Assembly (NCBI RefSeq): GCF_000006405.1
Contig: NW_003213081.1
Location: 32,498-91,550 of the forward strand
Length of the DNA stretch: 59,053 nt
Direction: 5' to 3'
Source of the DNA: Perkinsus marinus ATCC 50983
Lineage: Eukaryota > Perkinsozoa > Perkinsida > Perkinsidae
Shown in pieces: positions 33,794 to 47,787 of this stretch (positions are counted from its first letter, which is position 1; the number at the start of each line of letters is the position of its first letter). The position numbers were made by a program, and so were the translations under genes. The notes below the pieces were generated by a model that had not been told where the DNA came from, searched no databases, and saw only the letters and a program-made list of their open reading frames with translations.

Positions 33794-33913
33794 GGTAAAT
33801 GAGGCGGAGCGAAGCAGTCCTACTAGAGGCAAGCTGCTGGATTGATGAACTCAAGTGTGGTAGTAGGAAAGGGAGGAGATGTGGACTGCTGCTGCTGGTG
33901 GTGGTAGTGGCCT

Positions 33914-34441
33914 TCACTGGATTTTGAGGACCTCTATCTCGAAATTCAAGGTACCGTTGGGAGGGATGCCCCAAGCTGACAGGAGGGGGCTTTCGGAAGG
34001 CCACAGGAGAAGGCTTACCAGGGAAGCCCTGGGCACCATAGCCCTCATTGGCCGGTATGACCAACTGCCTTACCTCACCTAGTTGCATACCCAAGACCTG
34101 CTAGTATAGTAGAGAGGGAGACGACCAACTGAGCAGGGCCACCTACCCCTTGGTCCCAACCGGTGATGACTTTGCCCATACCACTCTGGTAAGTGAAGGG
34201 CTGCTGACCTGATGACCAAGTACGATTAGCCTACTCGACGACCCTTACCCGCGTCCTTGGTGGACCAGAATTTCTTGCCAGTCTCCTGGACACTACCAGT
34301 AGCATGCACGGTGACCTGAGGGTATGGATGGACGATGATAGGGTTGAGTAGTAGTTGTACAGTATTGCCCTTTTGGACCGTGGCACCAGAGCCAGCCTTG
34401 AGGATGTTGTAGACAGTCTTATATCCCGGGATGGGCTGCAT
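33914..34441 (-). CDS. FKBP-type peptidyl-prolyl isomerase, 5 exons
   Basis: Exons join to 116 residues: MQPIPGYKTVYNILKAGSG, KGNTVTVHATGSVQETGKKF, WSTKDAGQQPFTYQSGMGKV, ITGWDQGVLGMQLGEVRQLV, IPANEGYGAQGFPAWGIPPN and GTLNFEIEVLKIQ, with stop at 33914-33916. It is a single-domain FKBP12-like protein (cis/trans prolyl isomerase). The drug-pocket residues GWDQG, IPANEGYGAQG and LNFEIEVL are in place; W(52)-type positions follow the family. The four introns are about 40-50 bp. It lies head to head with the IMPDH-like gene. Confidence 0.93.
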
Positions 34442-35188
34442 GATTCAAAATAAATTAATCGTTATACTGCGAGGTATGAGACTGATGGGTTCGCAGAAAA
34501 TCGATTACTAGGGCGTGCGCGATATACCTAAAGTTCTTGTGGGATGTGAACTCAGTATAATGTCCCGTTCAACGAGAGGTACACCACTGATGGACGGTTG
34601 TGATCCTTCCCGCAAAATCTATTCCGTCAATGGAGTGATCTAGATGCCCCGAAGGGCTTGTCAAGGTTGGCGTCGACTTTGGATATACCGACGGCGGGCA
34701 GGAGTTGCTATTGGAGGGTTTGTGGGAGCAGAGGGTGAGATAAAAGAGGATCTCTTCGGACAGTACAGGTGGTGACGAGGCCTATATAGATTCGTTATGT
34801 GGGATGTAGTATGCTAGGATTGAACCTGGATCGTTTGATTGAAGGATTGACAAGCACGTCGCAGAACCAATGTGCCAATTGGTCACATAGGTTGTGGCCT
34901 ATGGTGGTGGAGTTGTCACGGCTCTCCCCTGCACCCATGACATCCTCCTCCCGTCGCCTCTGATGGTCGAGTCTGGATAGCCGTCAATCTAGGATGTTCA
35001 CTATGCGAGTTGAGGATGATGATAACTGACCACACCCTGTACCCTGCCACTGCACGGCCTTATAACCGGAAATAGAGGTTTCACACTGCGTTGTCGTCGG
35101 TGTTTGAATATCGGGGCGGCGGGGATGGTTTTACACTTTTTCTATCAGTTTCTTCTTCTTCAACTCTTCTACGTCTTCCCCTCTTACT
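34442..35188. other. Divergent intergenic region (FKBP / IMPDH-like)
   Basis: About 750 bp between two divergent starts, so it should contain both promoters. No TATA-like element or repeat stands out. No coding frame of note. Confidence 0.5.
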
Positions 35189-37389
<2,201 letters not shown>

Positions 37390-37518
37390 TCTTCATCATC
37401 ATTATCATTGTTGCTGCTGCTGCTTTCCATAACTACGTCTCAAGACACTAGTATAGGACCCTTGTGTGTGGATCAATAGGAGAGGGAGGGGGTGTTGGGG
37501 AAGGCAGTTGAGTTGGAC

Positions 37519-40500
37519 ATGCCACGAGGATTGGGCGCGGCATCACGGCAGCATGCTGGCTCGACAGGAGTAGTAGCAGTAGGGAATCGGGCAGGAGGCC
37601 GTAGTGGAAGCTATGACCCTGATGATGGTAGCAGGAGGTGGAGTGGTGATGGCCTCATCCATCGCCTTAGGGATGACGCCCTTGGTGTGGGAGAGCGCTA
37701 TGGTCCCTCTATACGAGGAGTATATTGACGTTTGCTGTAGTATGTACTTTGATGGTGGCTCGTCCCAGGGGGTCACTGTAGATGGCCTGAGGGGATACTT
37801 TAGGTAAGGACCTAGGCCTGGTGCTAGGGGGTGGTATTGTCCATGTTAGGAGGTTGATCGAAAGAGAGCGCGCGCGCCCAGCCAAGCCGGCTCCGCTCGA
37901 GGCCATTCCTAAGGAGGCTATGACGAAGGAAGGGGGTACTGGTATAGTGGATGGAGAGGTGAGGAAGGAGACCCTACTGGCTGAGGTGGAGTCGTGCACT
38001 GGAGGGCTGCTCACGTCTAGGTTGAGGAAACGCCAGGCTATTGATCTGTAAGGATGGGGGGGTTGCCCTAGGGGGTCAGTGTCGTTGTAGATGGGGTCCT
38101 CTCGATGCCGCATTGTTCCTGGCTGGCTTGTCACGGTATGGTCGTAATTGGCATAGGATTGGGAACCTCACTGAGGGGAGGAAAGATGCGAAGGATGTTG
38201 CTGATATGTGCGCTGGTCTTTACTGGGCTATTTCGCGCGCGGCACGAAATTGTCAGGTATTATTGTGCCTTGAAGTCGGCGAAAAAGACGAAGTCGTTGT
38301 GGAAGCGGTATGCGTGTATTCGCGACACGACGGCAGGGGCTCCTCCCAATCGGTCTATATCCTCTTGATTTCGTCGACCTCCTCCAGAGTTGAGTTGGCG
38401 CACAGGGAAGGATATGTCTCAAGTAGTCTCAGCCTTGTGATGGATTTCTCACCGGCCCGACCAGATCTCTCGTCTCTGGTGAGCTGCCGTACCCTGGGTG
38501 CAGCTACTGAGTATTCCTCTACGACAGGTTGACCGCAGTTCAGGGGAGTCTGTAGGGATGGATAACCATCATGGCAGAGACTATGGGGGAGGGGTGGGTG
38601 ATGGAGGTTCACTAGGAGGAGGATTGCTTCCTTTCTGGCAGACCTCTGGTGGAGGGGTAAAGGGCATATCCCTAACCCCTCAGGGAGGGGGGTCTTCGGA
38701 GGGTTGGGGTAGTAGTAGCAGCAAGAGGCGTAGTCCACTACTGGGGGAGTCCCCGAGTAGTCCGATGAACATGTCAATAGTGGTGAAGTGTAGAATGATG
38801 ATGGAGGAGATGTCGGTAGAGTTGCAGGAGATGAAGGATTCTAAGTGAGGACGGCTGAGGGCTTCGACTACTAAGGACTCGAATTTTCCGTGATTTTTCC
38901 ACATTTTGGCCTCAGAAAGGACTCGGAATTTTTCCGTAATTTTCTTTCATATTTTCGTCTTGAAAATGTCTGTGAAGAAATTAGTGATTTTTGGTTGACA
39001 GGTTGAATAGTGAGGATTCGTGAGGTCCCTCATCGACCTCAGGTGCGAGCTAGAGAGGAAGGTCAGAGCAATGGAGATAGAGTGTGCTAATCTACGAGAG
39101 GACTATCAGAAGGAGTTCCATCGGCGACGAGAACTACAGAGCGAATTACAAGAAGCAGAGATAGTCAAGGGGGATCTCGAGGTGAAGATGTCGCGTTTGG
39201 CATGCAGGCGACCCGGGTTCTATTCCCTCATTCGTCAGTTTTTCCACTGAGGTTGCTCTTCTACGCTTGTTCTCTCAGGCCCAGAACGCTTCTCTCCATC
39301 GTAAACTACAGCTCGTCGAATCGAGAGCATCGGAGAACGAAAAGCAATGCGAAGAGGTCAGGGAAGAGCTGAAGGAAGTCACCGCTAGGTTGGGGGGGGC
39401 GGCTGCTGCTGCTGCTGCTGCTGACCTTGGGGGTTGATAGTGCATGGTAGGCTATCGGAGGCGACTACGGCTAAGTCGCGGGCCGAGGAGGAGATAAGGG
39501 CCTTGAAGAAAGAACTGTGTGAAACGGGAGATCGCCTAGTGGAAATTGAGGAGGTCCGCTGCAAGGACCTGGTAGTAGTGGTGGATTGCCGTTGAGGAAA
39601 TGCAAGAGTGCAAGATTTAGGAAGACTACCGAGGGCAGTTGATGGAGGCAGAGCGGCAATGGCGAGAAGAACTAGATGCGAAGTATGAGGAGATTGCTCA
39701 GTTGACGGACACTTTGAGTGAGACGACTGATGCTCTCGAGGCCCAGCGGGTGGAAAACGGTAGGGGTGGGGGAGGGGGAGGGGGGGATGTTGTTGCTGGC
39801 AGAGGTGCTTACGGAGAGGAAGGGCAGGGATGATGATGAGTATGCGAATGAGGCTAGGCAGTTACAACACCATATAAGGATCCTCGAGGGGGAGGTAGGA
39901 GCAGTACACTGGGGGGAGGGAGGGGGGGAGGAGTCCATGGTAGTTGAAATCATCATCGCAGTCGGCAAGGCTTGTGGCGGAGAACGAGAGGGATAATGCG
40001 GTGTTTGCTAGGGAGCAGGTGGGTGCGCACGGAGAAGGATATTTTATATGTAATACTGGGGTCGTCAGGCGTTGGAGGTTGAGGCTAGTCTGAGGAAGGA
40101 GTTTAATGATAAGTTGGGGCAACAGAAGGAGAAGTACAAGCGGAAGGTGTGTTGGAGGGGTGAGGGTGGCGACTATGGTGGTGGTCAGATACACGAATTG
40201 GAGGAGGAGTTGCGGAAAAGGAAGGAATATGAGGCTCGCATTAAGGAGCTGCTCAAGACTGAGGTGCGTATCTTAGGTTCATCATGCTTGGATACGGATT
40301 AGGTCCGATGGAGATCTGCTTGTCTTTAGACTAGCCTCCTCCGCCGTATGAACGATGCGAAGGCCCTCTCGGAGGACCCCTGCGTTGTCGTCACCGCCAG
40401 CAGCCCTCGGTGTCACCATGGTCATCGATTCCGAGACTGTTGCATTCATCGCCAGGGTGTTGTCGAAGTGTAATAGTGTTATGCAGTTAGCGCTCGCCCT

Positions 40501-40775
40501 GGTGATCGATTTGGGTTAGATCTCCTCGGCCTCGTTCGCCGACCTGTCTAGCAGTGGTAGAGGAGTGTCCGAATGCATCGGCCGCCCGGTATGTGGAGGA
40601 GCAGATGAGGAAGGTTGAGAGGAGAATTCTATTGGGTGACGAAAGCCTTTGGAGTGATCCTCTTGAGAGGTTGTTGGTAGGTTTGAAGCACCGTAGGGCG
40701 AGGAGTAGTAGTCGTGGTGGTGGACGATATGACTCATCAGGGAGGGGCCGACTACAGAAAGAATGTTCATGTTAA
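37519..40775 (+). CDS. SANT/Myb-like and coiled-coil protein, many exons
   Basis: Recognisable exons, in order: PLYEEYIDVCCSMYFDGGSS, an acidic/basic linker (TKEGGTGIVDGEVRKETLLA), then a SANT/Myb-like unit (WGPLDAALFLAGLSRYGRNW then HRIGNLTEGRKDAKDVADM), ALKSAKKTKSLWKR, a Gly/Ser-rich stretch (GGGSSEGWGSSSSKRRSPLL), and from about 38780 a long coiled coil (MMMEEMSVELQEMKDSK; ELERKVRAMEIECANLRED; EEEIRALKKELCETGDRLVE; LMEAERQWREELDAKYEEIA; IHELEEELRKRKEYEARIKE), ending RGRLQKECSC with TAA 40773-40775. The exon ending DSK joins in phase to LNSEDS across 38848-39001, so I treat it as one gene. The start is uncertain. SANT plus coiled coil suggests a chromatin-associated protein, but no exact family is recognised. 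Its intron 39572-39620 carries a shared intron core. Confidence 0.55.
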
Positions 40776-40866
40776 TTCAACATCATCGTGGCTGCCATAT
40801 TTTGTATGCTACTATTCAAGGGTGGTGTTGGCGGGAAAGAATTTTTTTCATTTTCCAGCAGTTTAA

Positions 40867-43163
40867 ATGCCCTCGGAAAATTGTGAGAAGTCGCCGACGA
40901 CGTTGGCCTATAAGGCCTCTTACGCCGTGTTAGGAGCGCTCTTTGTGGTCACCAACTTTGTTATAATCCCAAGCAACCTGCAGATGATATTGTAGGGGTA
41001 TCTTAGGTTCATGCGAGAAAGATTCAGATTAGGTCCTCTGTAGGTACACGGCTCCTATTATGTGTATTGCTTGCCATCAAAGCCTCAAACTTAACAACAC
41101 CAGTAAGAACAACAACATTTTCATCGAGATTTGACTTATAGATGCTGATGGGAAGAAGGAGGATATTGATTCCGTGTCACACAAGGATGCGATGATGTTC
41201 CCTGTTGTCGGGAGTGTAGCTCTGCTCAGTCTGTAAGTGGCGACTTCATGTGGACGTTAATTGCATTGGCGTCCCGGTAGGTATTTAGCGTATAAGCTGG
41301 TGTCTCCATATTTGATGAACCTGCTCCTCACCGGCTACTTGGGGATGTTGGGTAGCTCGGATTAATCACATGTCGCCGATTTTGTGTTAGGCGTGGGGGC
41401 TCTGGCGGAGACGGTGAAGCCTCTTGTGGACAGTTGCCTTCCAGAGGATGTCACTAAAAACAGGTATGTCGACGATCTCAAACTGTCAAGTAGGGTTTGA
41501 CATGAAATGGATCAATGAGCGTTCTTTATAATACTTTACTTAACGATTATATATACCAATGAATATGTGGACGTCCTTTCTTTCGCACGGTTGGCGATGT
41601 GCTATGATGAGCGCCAGAGCTTTAAGACGAAGAGGCGGAGCTCAGATTACCCGAAACAGTCGCGGGTTCGATTCCCGGTACTGCTGTTTTGTTAATATTC
41701 ACGGCGTGCAACAGTGTTGGCCACTACACGATACAGGGTGGTGATGAGGGTATTTTCTAATGGTACATGCACTAAGCTCTTCCGAACGGTATGTGCCTCG
41801 AGAGATCCCCTGGTGTAGTCGTAGGGAAATAGTTAAAACGAACTCGAACATGTGTGAATTCGATAAGTGAATTCGGAAAATGTGCGCCATTTTCCGAGAT
41901 CAATGAAAGTCGATCTGAAACATATATTGCACTAACACTGTAAGTGTTGCTATGTTATCTGATGAAAGTAACATTTCGAGACTGTGATAGCGACAAGTTG
42001 TTCGGACTACAATACGCACATTCTTCACACTTGCATATCAAAACCCAGACTTGGTAGTTTCAAGTGCGTCTCATCAGCGATGATAGCCCCCCCACCACCA
42101 CGTGTCAGATTTCACATCCGCTTCACGATGCCGGCTTTACTGATGAAAGTGTTCGCGGAGAAGGCCGATGAAGATCCGAACGTCGAGCTCAATTTCAGCT
42201 ATTCCCATGTAGGGTGTCCTGAGGATACTATCCTCATTCGTATCTTACCCACTTGAACCTAAGATACTCGTCTATGGAATATCAGCAGTCCTGGGGGGTT
42301 ATTTTGCTTGGACTAAGCAGTTCACCATCCATAACATGTTTGGTACGCCCGTAGTGGTCCCGCATGGTCAGCCGTTCGCCTCAGGAGTTTCCTTTTGCAT
42401 TCAAGCGATTCGTCTAATCTCCCTCCACAAGTTCTCGGTCGCCTTCATCCTCCTCGCTGGTTTATTTGTTTACGACATTTTCTGGGTAGGGCGTTGTGTG
42501 GTTGAGGATGTCGTGACTATTGTTGTTGTAGGTGTTCGGCACTGAAGTGATGGTGTTCGTGGCGAAGTCATTCGATGCACCTGCGAAGATAATCTTCCCT
42601 CTCTCATTTGATCCGTGGAAGCAGGGAATTCTCGGTCTCGGCGACATCGTCGTACCGGGTATATTCATAAGTCTCAATATGAGGTCACCTTCGTATTGGG
42701 TTATTGACCTAATGATTTTATCATCGGCAGGTTCGATTATCATCAGGATCAAGTGAAGAATAAAAGGCCAGCTGAAAGGGATGTGGACATACATCGTCCT
42801 TTCCCGAAGCCGTACGCATCACATTATTGTGTTGTTGATTGCATCACTGTAGATACTACCACAACGTATTGATCGCCTACCTCCTGGGCCTCCTCACCAC
42901 GGGCATCATCATGCAGGTGAGTCTGTTGCTATTCTTCGCATGTATGAAATGTTGTTCGTAGGTTTTCAACGCGGCCCAGCCAGCTTTACTCTACCTCGTT
43001 CCTTTTACTGTAGTCGCTGCCTTATCGACGGCATACAGTCGAGGTCGGTGGGAGGCTGATTTCCCTCTCAAAGAGTTGTTGGTGTTCAGGTGAATTGAAA
43101 GATATGATGGAGTACACAGAGGGGGAGGAGAAGCAAGAGGAAGAGAGGAAAAAGGAAAAGTGA
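40867..43163 (+). CDS. Signal peptide peptidase (presenilin-type aspartyl protease)
   Basis: ATG 40867 starts MPSENCEKSPTTLAYKASYA, with the first span VLGALFVVTNFVIIPSNL. Later exons: DAMMFPVVGSVALLSLYLAY, YLMNLLLTGYLGMLG, KILVYGISAVLGG-type spans, then the catalytic motifs LAGLFVYDIFWVFGTEVMVF (YD), LGLGDIVVPGIFISLNMR (GxGD) and NAAQPALLYLVPF (QPALLY). The tail RGELKDMMEYTEGEEK ends with KKEK, a dilysine ER-retrieval type signal, as in SPP. Stop TGA 43161-43163. SPP cleaves signal-peptide remnants within the ER membrane. Introns are 40-55 bp except one of about 600 bp (from 41473 to about 42090) that carries a tRNA T-arm-like hairpin; the acceptor phase there is unresolved beside a poly-C run. 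Confidence 0.93.
41657..41683 (+). other. tRNA T-arm-like hairpin in SPP intron
   Basis: CAGT..ACTG encloses CGGG-TTCGATT-CCCG, i.e. a perfect pol III B-box (GGTTCGATTCC) in a nested hairpin. No matching acceptor, D-arm or anticodon arm upstream, so it is not a tRNA gene. It lies inside the longest SPP intron. Confidence 0.45.
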
Positions 43164-43244
43164 ATTTTTTCGACCTGCTTGATGGCAGTTCGCGATTTTC
43201 TTGTTTTTTGAAGAAATCACTCACCTGTTGCGTTTGGTCGCAAG

Positions 43245-43859
43245 ATGAATGTCGACTATTACAACGCTGTACCCTACGTGGCGGGGAAATTCCAGGGCTT
43301 GTGGCTGAGTTCACCCAAGCACGAGAAAGGGCCATCGCTCCACATTGCCACTTGCATTAGCACTGGTGCTTCGAAAAAGCGTGCATTCCAACCTTTGGTG
43401 ACTGCGAGACATGTGCGACAGTTGAGTCTGCTGCTAGGCTTGGCGGTTCTCTCGAAAGCATACGGACGGTCGCCTCCATTTAGACTCAATACTGTTGATG
43501 ATTCTGTCATACATTCGATGGGAAAAGCTCATTCAACTGCCGTCGGCGAACTTATTAAGGGATTATTCCCAGTCGACGGCGATCTCAACTCAGATAACAC
43601 AACATCCACAAATCGGGAGACACAGGGGTTGGGGTAGATCAACCGAATCATCAGGAACTCTTCTCGCTCTCACTTGGTGACACCAACGGTGACTCTGTGA
43701 AATCTCCGCTGTCGATGCCTGGTTTACTACCTGATACCGACAATCCATCGAGGATCGAACTAAACTACGGGTCACTCAGAAAGGTTGCGGTCATTGATTT
43801 GGTTCCCACCAGTAGAAGCAGTCGTCCCATCAGTCGTAGAGGCTGCACGACGCAGTGCT
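43245..43859 (+). CDS. Hypothetical protein, 2 exons
   Basis: ATG 43245 starts MNVDYYNAVPYVAGKFQGLW, continues KRAFQPLVTARHVRQLSLLL and MGKAHSTAVGELIKGLFP. A 47-bp GT..AG intron (about 43573-43619) would restore phase into GVGVDQPNHQELFSLSLGDT, LSMPGLLPDTDNPSRIELNY, GSLRKVAVIDLVP and a stop at 43857-43859. This end overlaps the 3' end of the opposite-strand transporter by about 30 bp. No signal peptide, span or family recognised. Confidence 0.45.
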
Positions 43860-46125
43860 GATCTTCGGTAGAGTACAACCCCACCTAAAGTTGTGGAAAT
43901 GAAGACCAATAGGAAGGCTCACGATGGCTGTACCGATGATCATTCTGAGGAGGACTGACAGGACCAGTACCCAGCATACGTTGGATTGGAGATGCTCAGG
44001 AGATGCTATTGCCTGGCCGAATACCCACAGACCCGCAGCGTTGCCCATCTGAGAGGGAACTCGTCGGTGGGCAGCGAGAGTCGACCCATGACTCACCGTG
44101 AACACAGCCAAGAGATTGGCTATAAACTTCCCTCGTTGATTCGCTGGGAGGACCTGTCATGGATGAGGGCAGACACAACTCCAACTGTTCCTACCATTTG
44201 CTGGAGAGAGTTGAAGAATATCGTAAACTGATTGTTGGCTGCAATGACCAACACCCAGAGGGTCGACAACAGTACAGCGTAGGCGGTGCCAGTGGGGAAG
44301 AGTGGATAGACCTAAGGGGAAGGAGGTGGATTCACGAGGTCACCGAGGAGATCGATAAAAGGCGGCGACATTCCACGGTTCCCAATAGGTGCGGACAACA
44401 ATAACGAGAAGAGCTGACCATGACGCAGAAGATTGAGAGCATCCCCGTGGTGATCTGTGCAGTGATACCCGATACCAGACCTGTGAAGGCAGCAAATCGA
44501 TGGTGACACTATTAAGCGGTCATTACCAGCGTATGGATCGCTACTGAAGAGGAAGGCGCTGGCGTTGGACAGAATTGGGCCGATCACGCCGCCCAACGAC
44601 ACCTAAAATAGTACACTCAGTTGAGCCTTAAGAGACGACTACAGTGCACCCACTACGCAAACTGTGTTTGATTTTTTGGAGTGGATGATGCTGGACCAAT
44701 ATCGTTCTCTCGAAAATTCCGAAGGCGTGAATCACGCCACGCTGGTAAATAGGATGCCAGACCACGTCACGTGATCTGGCATCATATTTTCCAGCCTGCC
44801 ATTTCTAATCAATTGCCGTTTACAATGGACACTCCAAGCATCGTAGGTATACCCGCCGACCCACCAGGCTTGCTAAACTCCTCCAGTTCACAGGATCCAT
44901 CTGCCTCAACATCACCGGTATAGCTGCTGTTTGGAATGGATAAACGAACACGTTGGTGAGGAGCGTATTGAGAACAAGTACCTGAGAGTAGCCTTCCACA
45001 ATGCGTCAGCATATCGCGCGCGCCCTAGTGATCGATATGATAGAACGCTCGAGAGTTGAACTCACTCCGAGTCTGGGATCTCCCAAGGACTTCACTCCCT
45101 CAAACAACTGCCTCAGAAGGCCTGGCCTTTGGCCTCCCATCTCTTTGCTGCTTCCACTGGGAGATTCTAATACGCGTAAGGTGGTGCAAGGGTGATAGTG
45201 CCGACTTACCGTCCACTTGCACTGACGATTTCACTGTCACTACGAGAAGGTAGAAAGCAATACTGACATAGACTGATGCCGAAAAACCAAAGTACCTAAG
45301 GTTGATATAAATGATGCCTCTCCCGGGAAATTTTACATCATGAAAAATCCAACAGCGAACGGTGTGAGGTAGCGGCCTATCTTATCACCAGTCAGCTCGA
45401 ACGAGTTCACCATAGGGAGCTCCGAGCGGGACCGGACGACCTGGGAGGAGGCGTTGAGGAAATGCAAGATGAGCAAGATTTGCCAAGTTGCCTTACTAAT
45501 GGTGGTAGACTTTTGCCGATGGGACCCGAGAATGCCATGACTACTCCGAGGGCGATGTTGGCTACTGTTAAGAACTGTAGAACATTCTGCGAACCTAAAC
45601 CGAGGGAAAGAATCGACCCGGCGACCTACAGCGTGGGAGTCTAACACATTGCCCACTACACCATGTGAGACACGCTCACCTGTCCAAATAGTCATCACCA
45701 TGAGCGCACAGAAAACATCTGTTAAAACCTGTTAAAAGAGGTAGGTAACACAAGCGAATCCAACGAAGTGTGATATTACATAAACCTTTTTCGGCGGAGC
45801 GTTGTCCGTTATCACACCGGACGTCTGAGCTGAAAGTGTGCCTATAAGAAAGAATCTTTCCAGCGCGTTCACCCTCAAGATTCATCTCACGTGTGAGGTT
45901 CTGCCAGATCTGGGAATGGGCATATCTGCGAGGTCCTACCATATCAAGCGTCTCGTAACGCACCGCCGTCGCTGAAAAGATGATGATGCTAGTTGAAGCC
46001 ATGCCGTCCCTCCTACTTATAAAGGTGTGAGCACATCTCGAGAGGAACTGGGCCAGGACAAACCTACGAGCGTTGGAGCTGATGACCGGAGCCTCTGAAC
46101 TCGACGGCGGTGGTGAGGCTTTCAT
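43830..46125 (-). CDS. Multi-pass (MFS-like) membrane transporter
   Basis: ATG 46125 starts MKASPPPSSSEAPVISSNAR, then spans in successive exons: RFVLAQFLSR, STSIIIFSATAV, NVLQFLTVANIALGVVMAFS, RYLTPFAVGFFM, YFGFSASVYVSIAFYLLVVT, VLVLNTLLTNVFVYPFQTAA, SLGGVIGPILSNASAFLF, YAVLLSTLWVLVIAANNQFT, RGKFIANLLAVF, NAAGLWVFGQAI and WVLVLSVLLRMIIGTAIVSL, ending at 43830. Around ten spans with GGVIGP- and RGK-type loop motifs fit a major facilitator or related permease; the substrate is unknown. Exon 45701-45680 joins in phase to 45594-45497 and on to 45440, proving the two introns between them, both of which carry repeat-family sequence. Confidence 0.65.
45595..45679 (-). other. Intron made of a tRNA-Gly-like sequence
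   Basis: An 85-bp GT..AG intron of the transporter gene. Its interior reads like a degenerate tRNA-Gly(CCC): D-arm-like TGGTGTAGTGGGCAATGT, anticodon loop CTCCCAC, and T-arm-like GCCGGGTCGATTCTTTCC. Stem pairing in the anticodon arm is poor, so it is not a working tRNA. The flanking exons rejoin in frame (TIWTG/SQNVLQF), so the tRNA-like part is spliced out. Confidence 0.6.
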
Positions 46126-46189
46126 GGTGGATGAACAACAACAAACACCACCTTATTTTTGATGACAACAACTTACTAACACAAAGAGT

Positions 46190-47520
46190 AGGGAGTAAGA
46201 TACTCAGCATGGGTGGAATGATGATAGCACCTGAAGGTGTCGTCGCTGGCAGTACGGTTTGGATGGACTTCCTCTTCCCCTCAGTCACCTCACAATGTGG
46301 TGAAGCGTTTGACCCCCTACGATACTACCTCCGTAGCCTCATTAGCCTTAACGTTATACCACACCTCCTCCTCCTCCTCCTCTACTGCCTACTCTCAACA
46401 TCCTCCCCATTCCCCTCCCCCACAGGTCTCGGCGGCTTCAAGTTCACCGACACTTCAACAGCATCTCTTCCCTCAACCGTAGTGTTTGCTATGGTGACGA
46501 CCACATAAGGCACGGAGAGGTACTCCCATAGGGCGGACGCACCGTCACTGGGTACTATATCTCACAGGTAATACCTTGCGATGAGCAATACCTAACAAGC
46601 CTATTGAGTACGACATCCTACAAGTCTAAGGAAGTACTAGAGTGTCCATCTGTGGTAAGGGATGACGCCAATAACTATACTGTTACTATACTCATGATGA
46701 TACAAGTACATCGGCTATACATCAGAATAGGCGGCAAGGACGGCGGCTTACCCTGAAAGCCACACCTTCTCATGTTTCGCTTGAAGGAGCAGCAGTCCTC
46801 CCAACGCCTCCCAACGACCCAAGCTCGTCCAGAAAATCCCTACACAGTCCCCGACTCAGCGTCGTTCCACACGATATATTCAACTCCGATCGGCTTCGCT
46901 CCGCCACCAGAGCTCCACAAGCCACGACTTAGTCGGCAGCCCTCAAAAACCCTCTCAGTCTCCAGCAGTTGCAAAGACAATGTTGGCTATGGACATACCA
47001 CTCCGGACACACTTCTCATACCCCTCCAGCATCCTAGTACGATTGTCGCCGGTCCGAGACAAGGCAGAGTATAGCAAGCCGACCCTTATCGACTCTACCG
47101 ATACCAACTCGTATCTCCCCAACTATATTACAGTAGTCATTGGCAGTGAAATATTCCTCGAAGCTTCGCTCCGCTATTTTACGATGATATTTCCATATCG
47201 TCCACCTGGGGGCATAATCCAACTAAAGACTACCTCAGCCGAATTTTCCCGAGAAGAATTTGATGATGGCTACTCTAGTATCCAACTCTCGATAACAGTA
47301 CAGCATACACAACGTTGTGAAGTTGGCGTTTGGAGCCATTGCAGCCATTGAGATCATGCAGTAGAATACGACGACAGGAGAGCCGCATCGCAGGTGAGAG
47401 CAGCGTAGTAGCGCCCTTGACCTTACAGCTGATACCCACATGACTATCATCACCTCTCCATAGACTACCTTCAGCGCTCCACCATCATCACTTCGCCGAG
47501 TCATCTCGGCGACGTCCATC
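46190..47520 (-). CDS. Hypothetical gene, partly resolved
   Basis: Good coding stretches on the minus strand: MDVAEMTRRSDDGGALKVVY near 47515, KGATTLLSPAMRLSCRRILL near 47390, and around 46550-46420 ALWEYLSVPYVVVTIANTTV followed by EGRDAVEVSVNLKPPR; then KSIQTVLPATTPSGAIIIPP near 46260. They are in different phases separated by putative short introns. Two copies of the 12-mer GCTTCGCTCCGC lie in this span (46887, 47163). No family recognised and the gene limits are uncertain. Confidence 0.35.
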
Positions 47521-47574
47521 AAGAGGAGCTAGCTCCAAAGAAAGGTACTCCAGCGTCTGAGATCCATCATGAGA

Positions 47575-47651
47575 CCAGTGGTGCAATAGACGGACACCTG
47601 ACCTTTGCAGACTCTGATGCGAACAACCCAGGTTCGATTCCTGATTAGGGC
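47575..47651 (+). other. Degenerate tRNA-like sequence
   Basis: Carries a D-arm-like block (AGTGGTGCAATAGACGG), a possible anticodon loop CTTTGCA, and a clean T-arm/B-box (CCCAGGTTCGATTCCTGA) followed by TTAGGGC. The matching 5' acceptor strand is absent and the anticodon stem does not pair. Probably a tRNA relic or tRNA-derived repeat. Confidence 0.4.
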
Positions 47652-47787
47652 AACTCCTACTACCTCAATACTTTTATAGCTGCGATACGAGAGGGCGGCA
47701 CCACTCCTAGCGACCTGGCGAACTGATATCCACTGATGAACGCAACATGGTATGAGGGTACAACGACATCAACATGAACAACGACAC

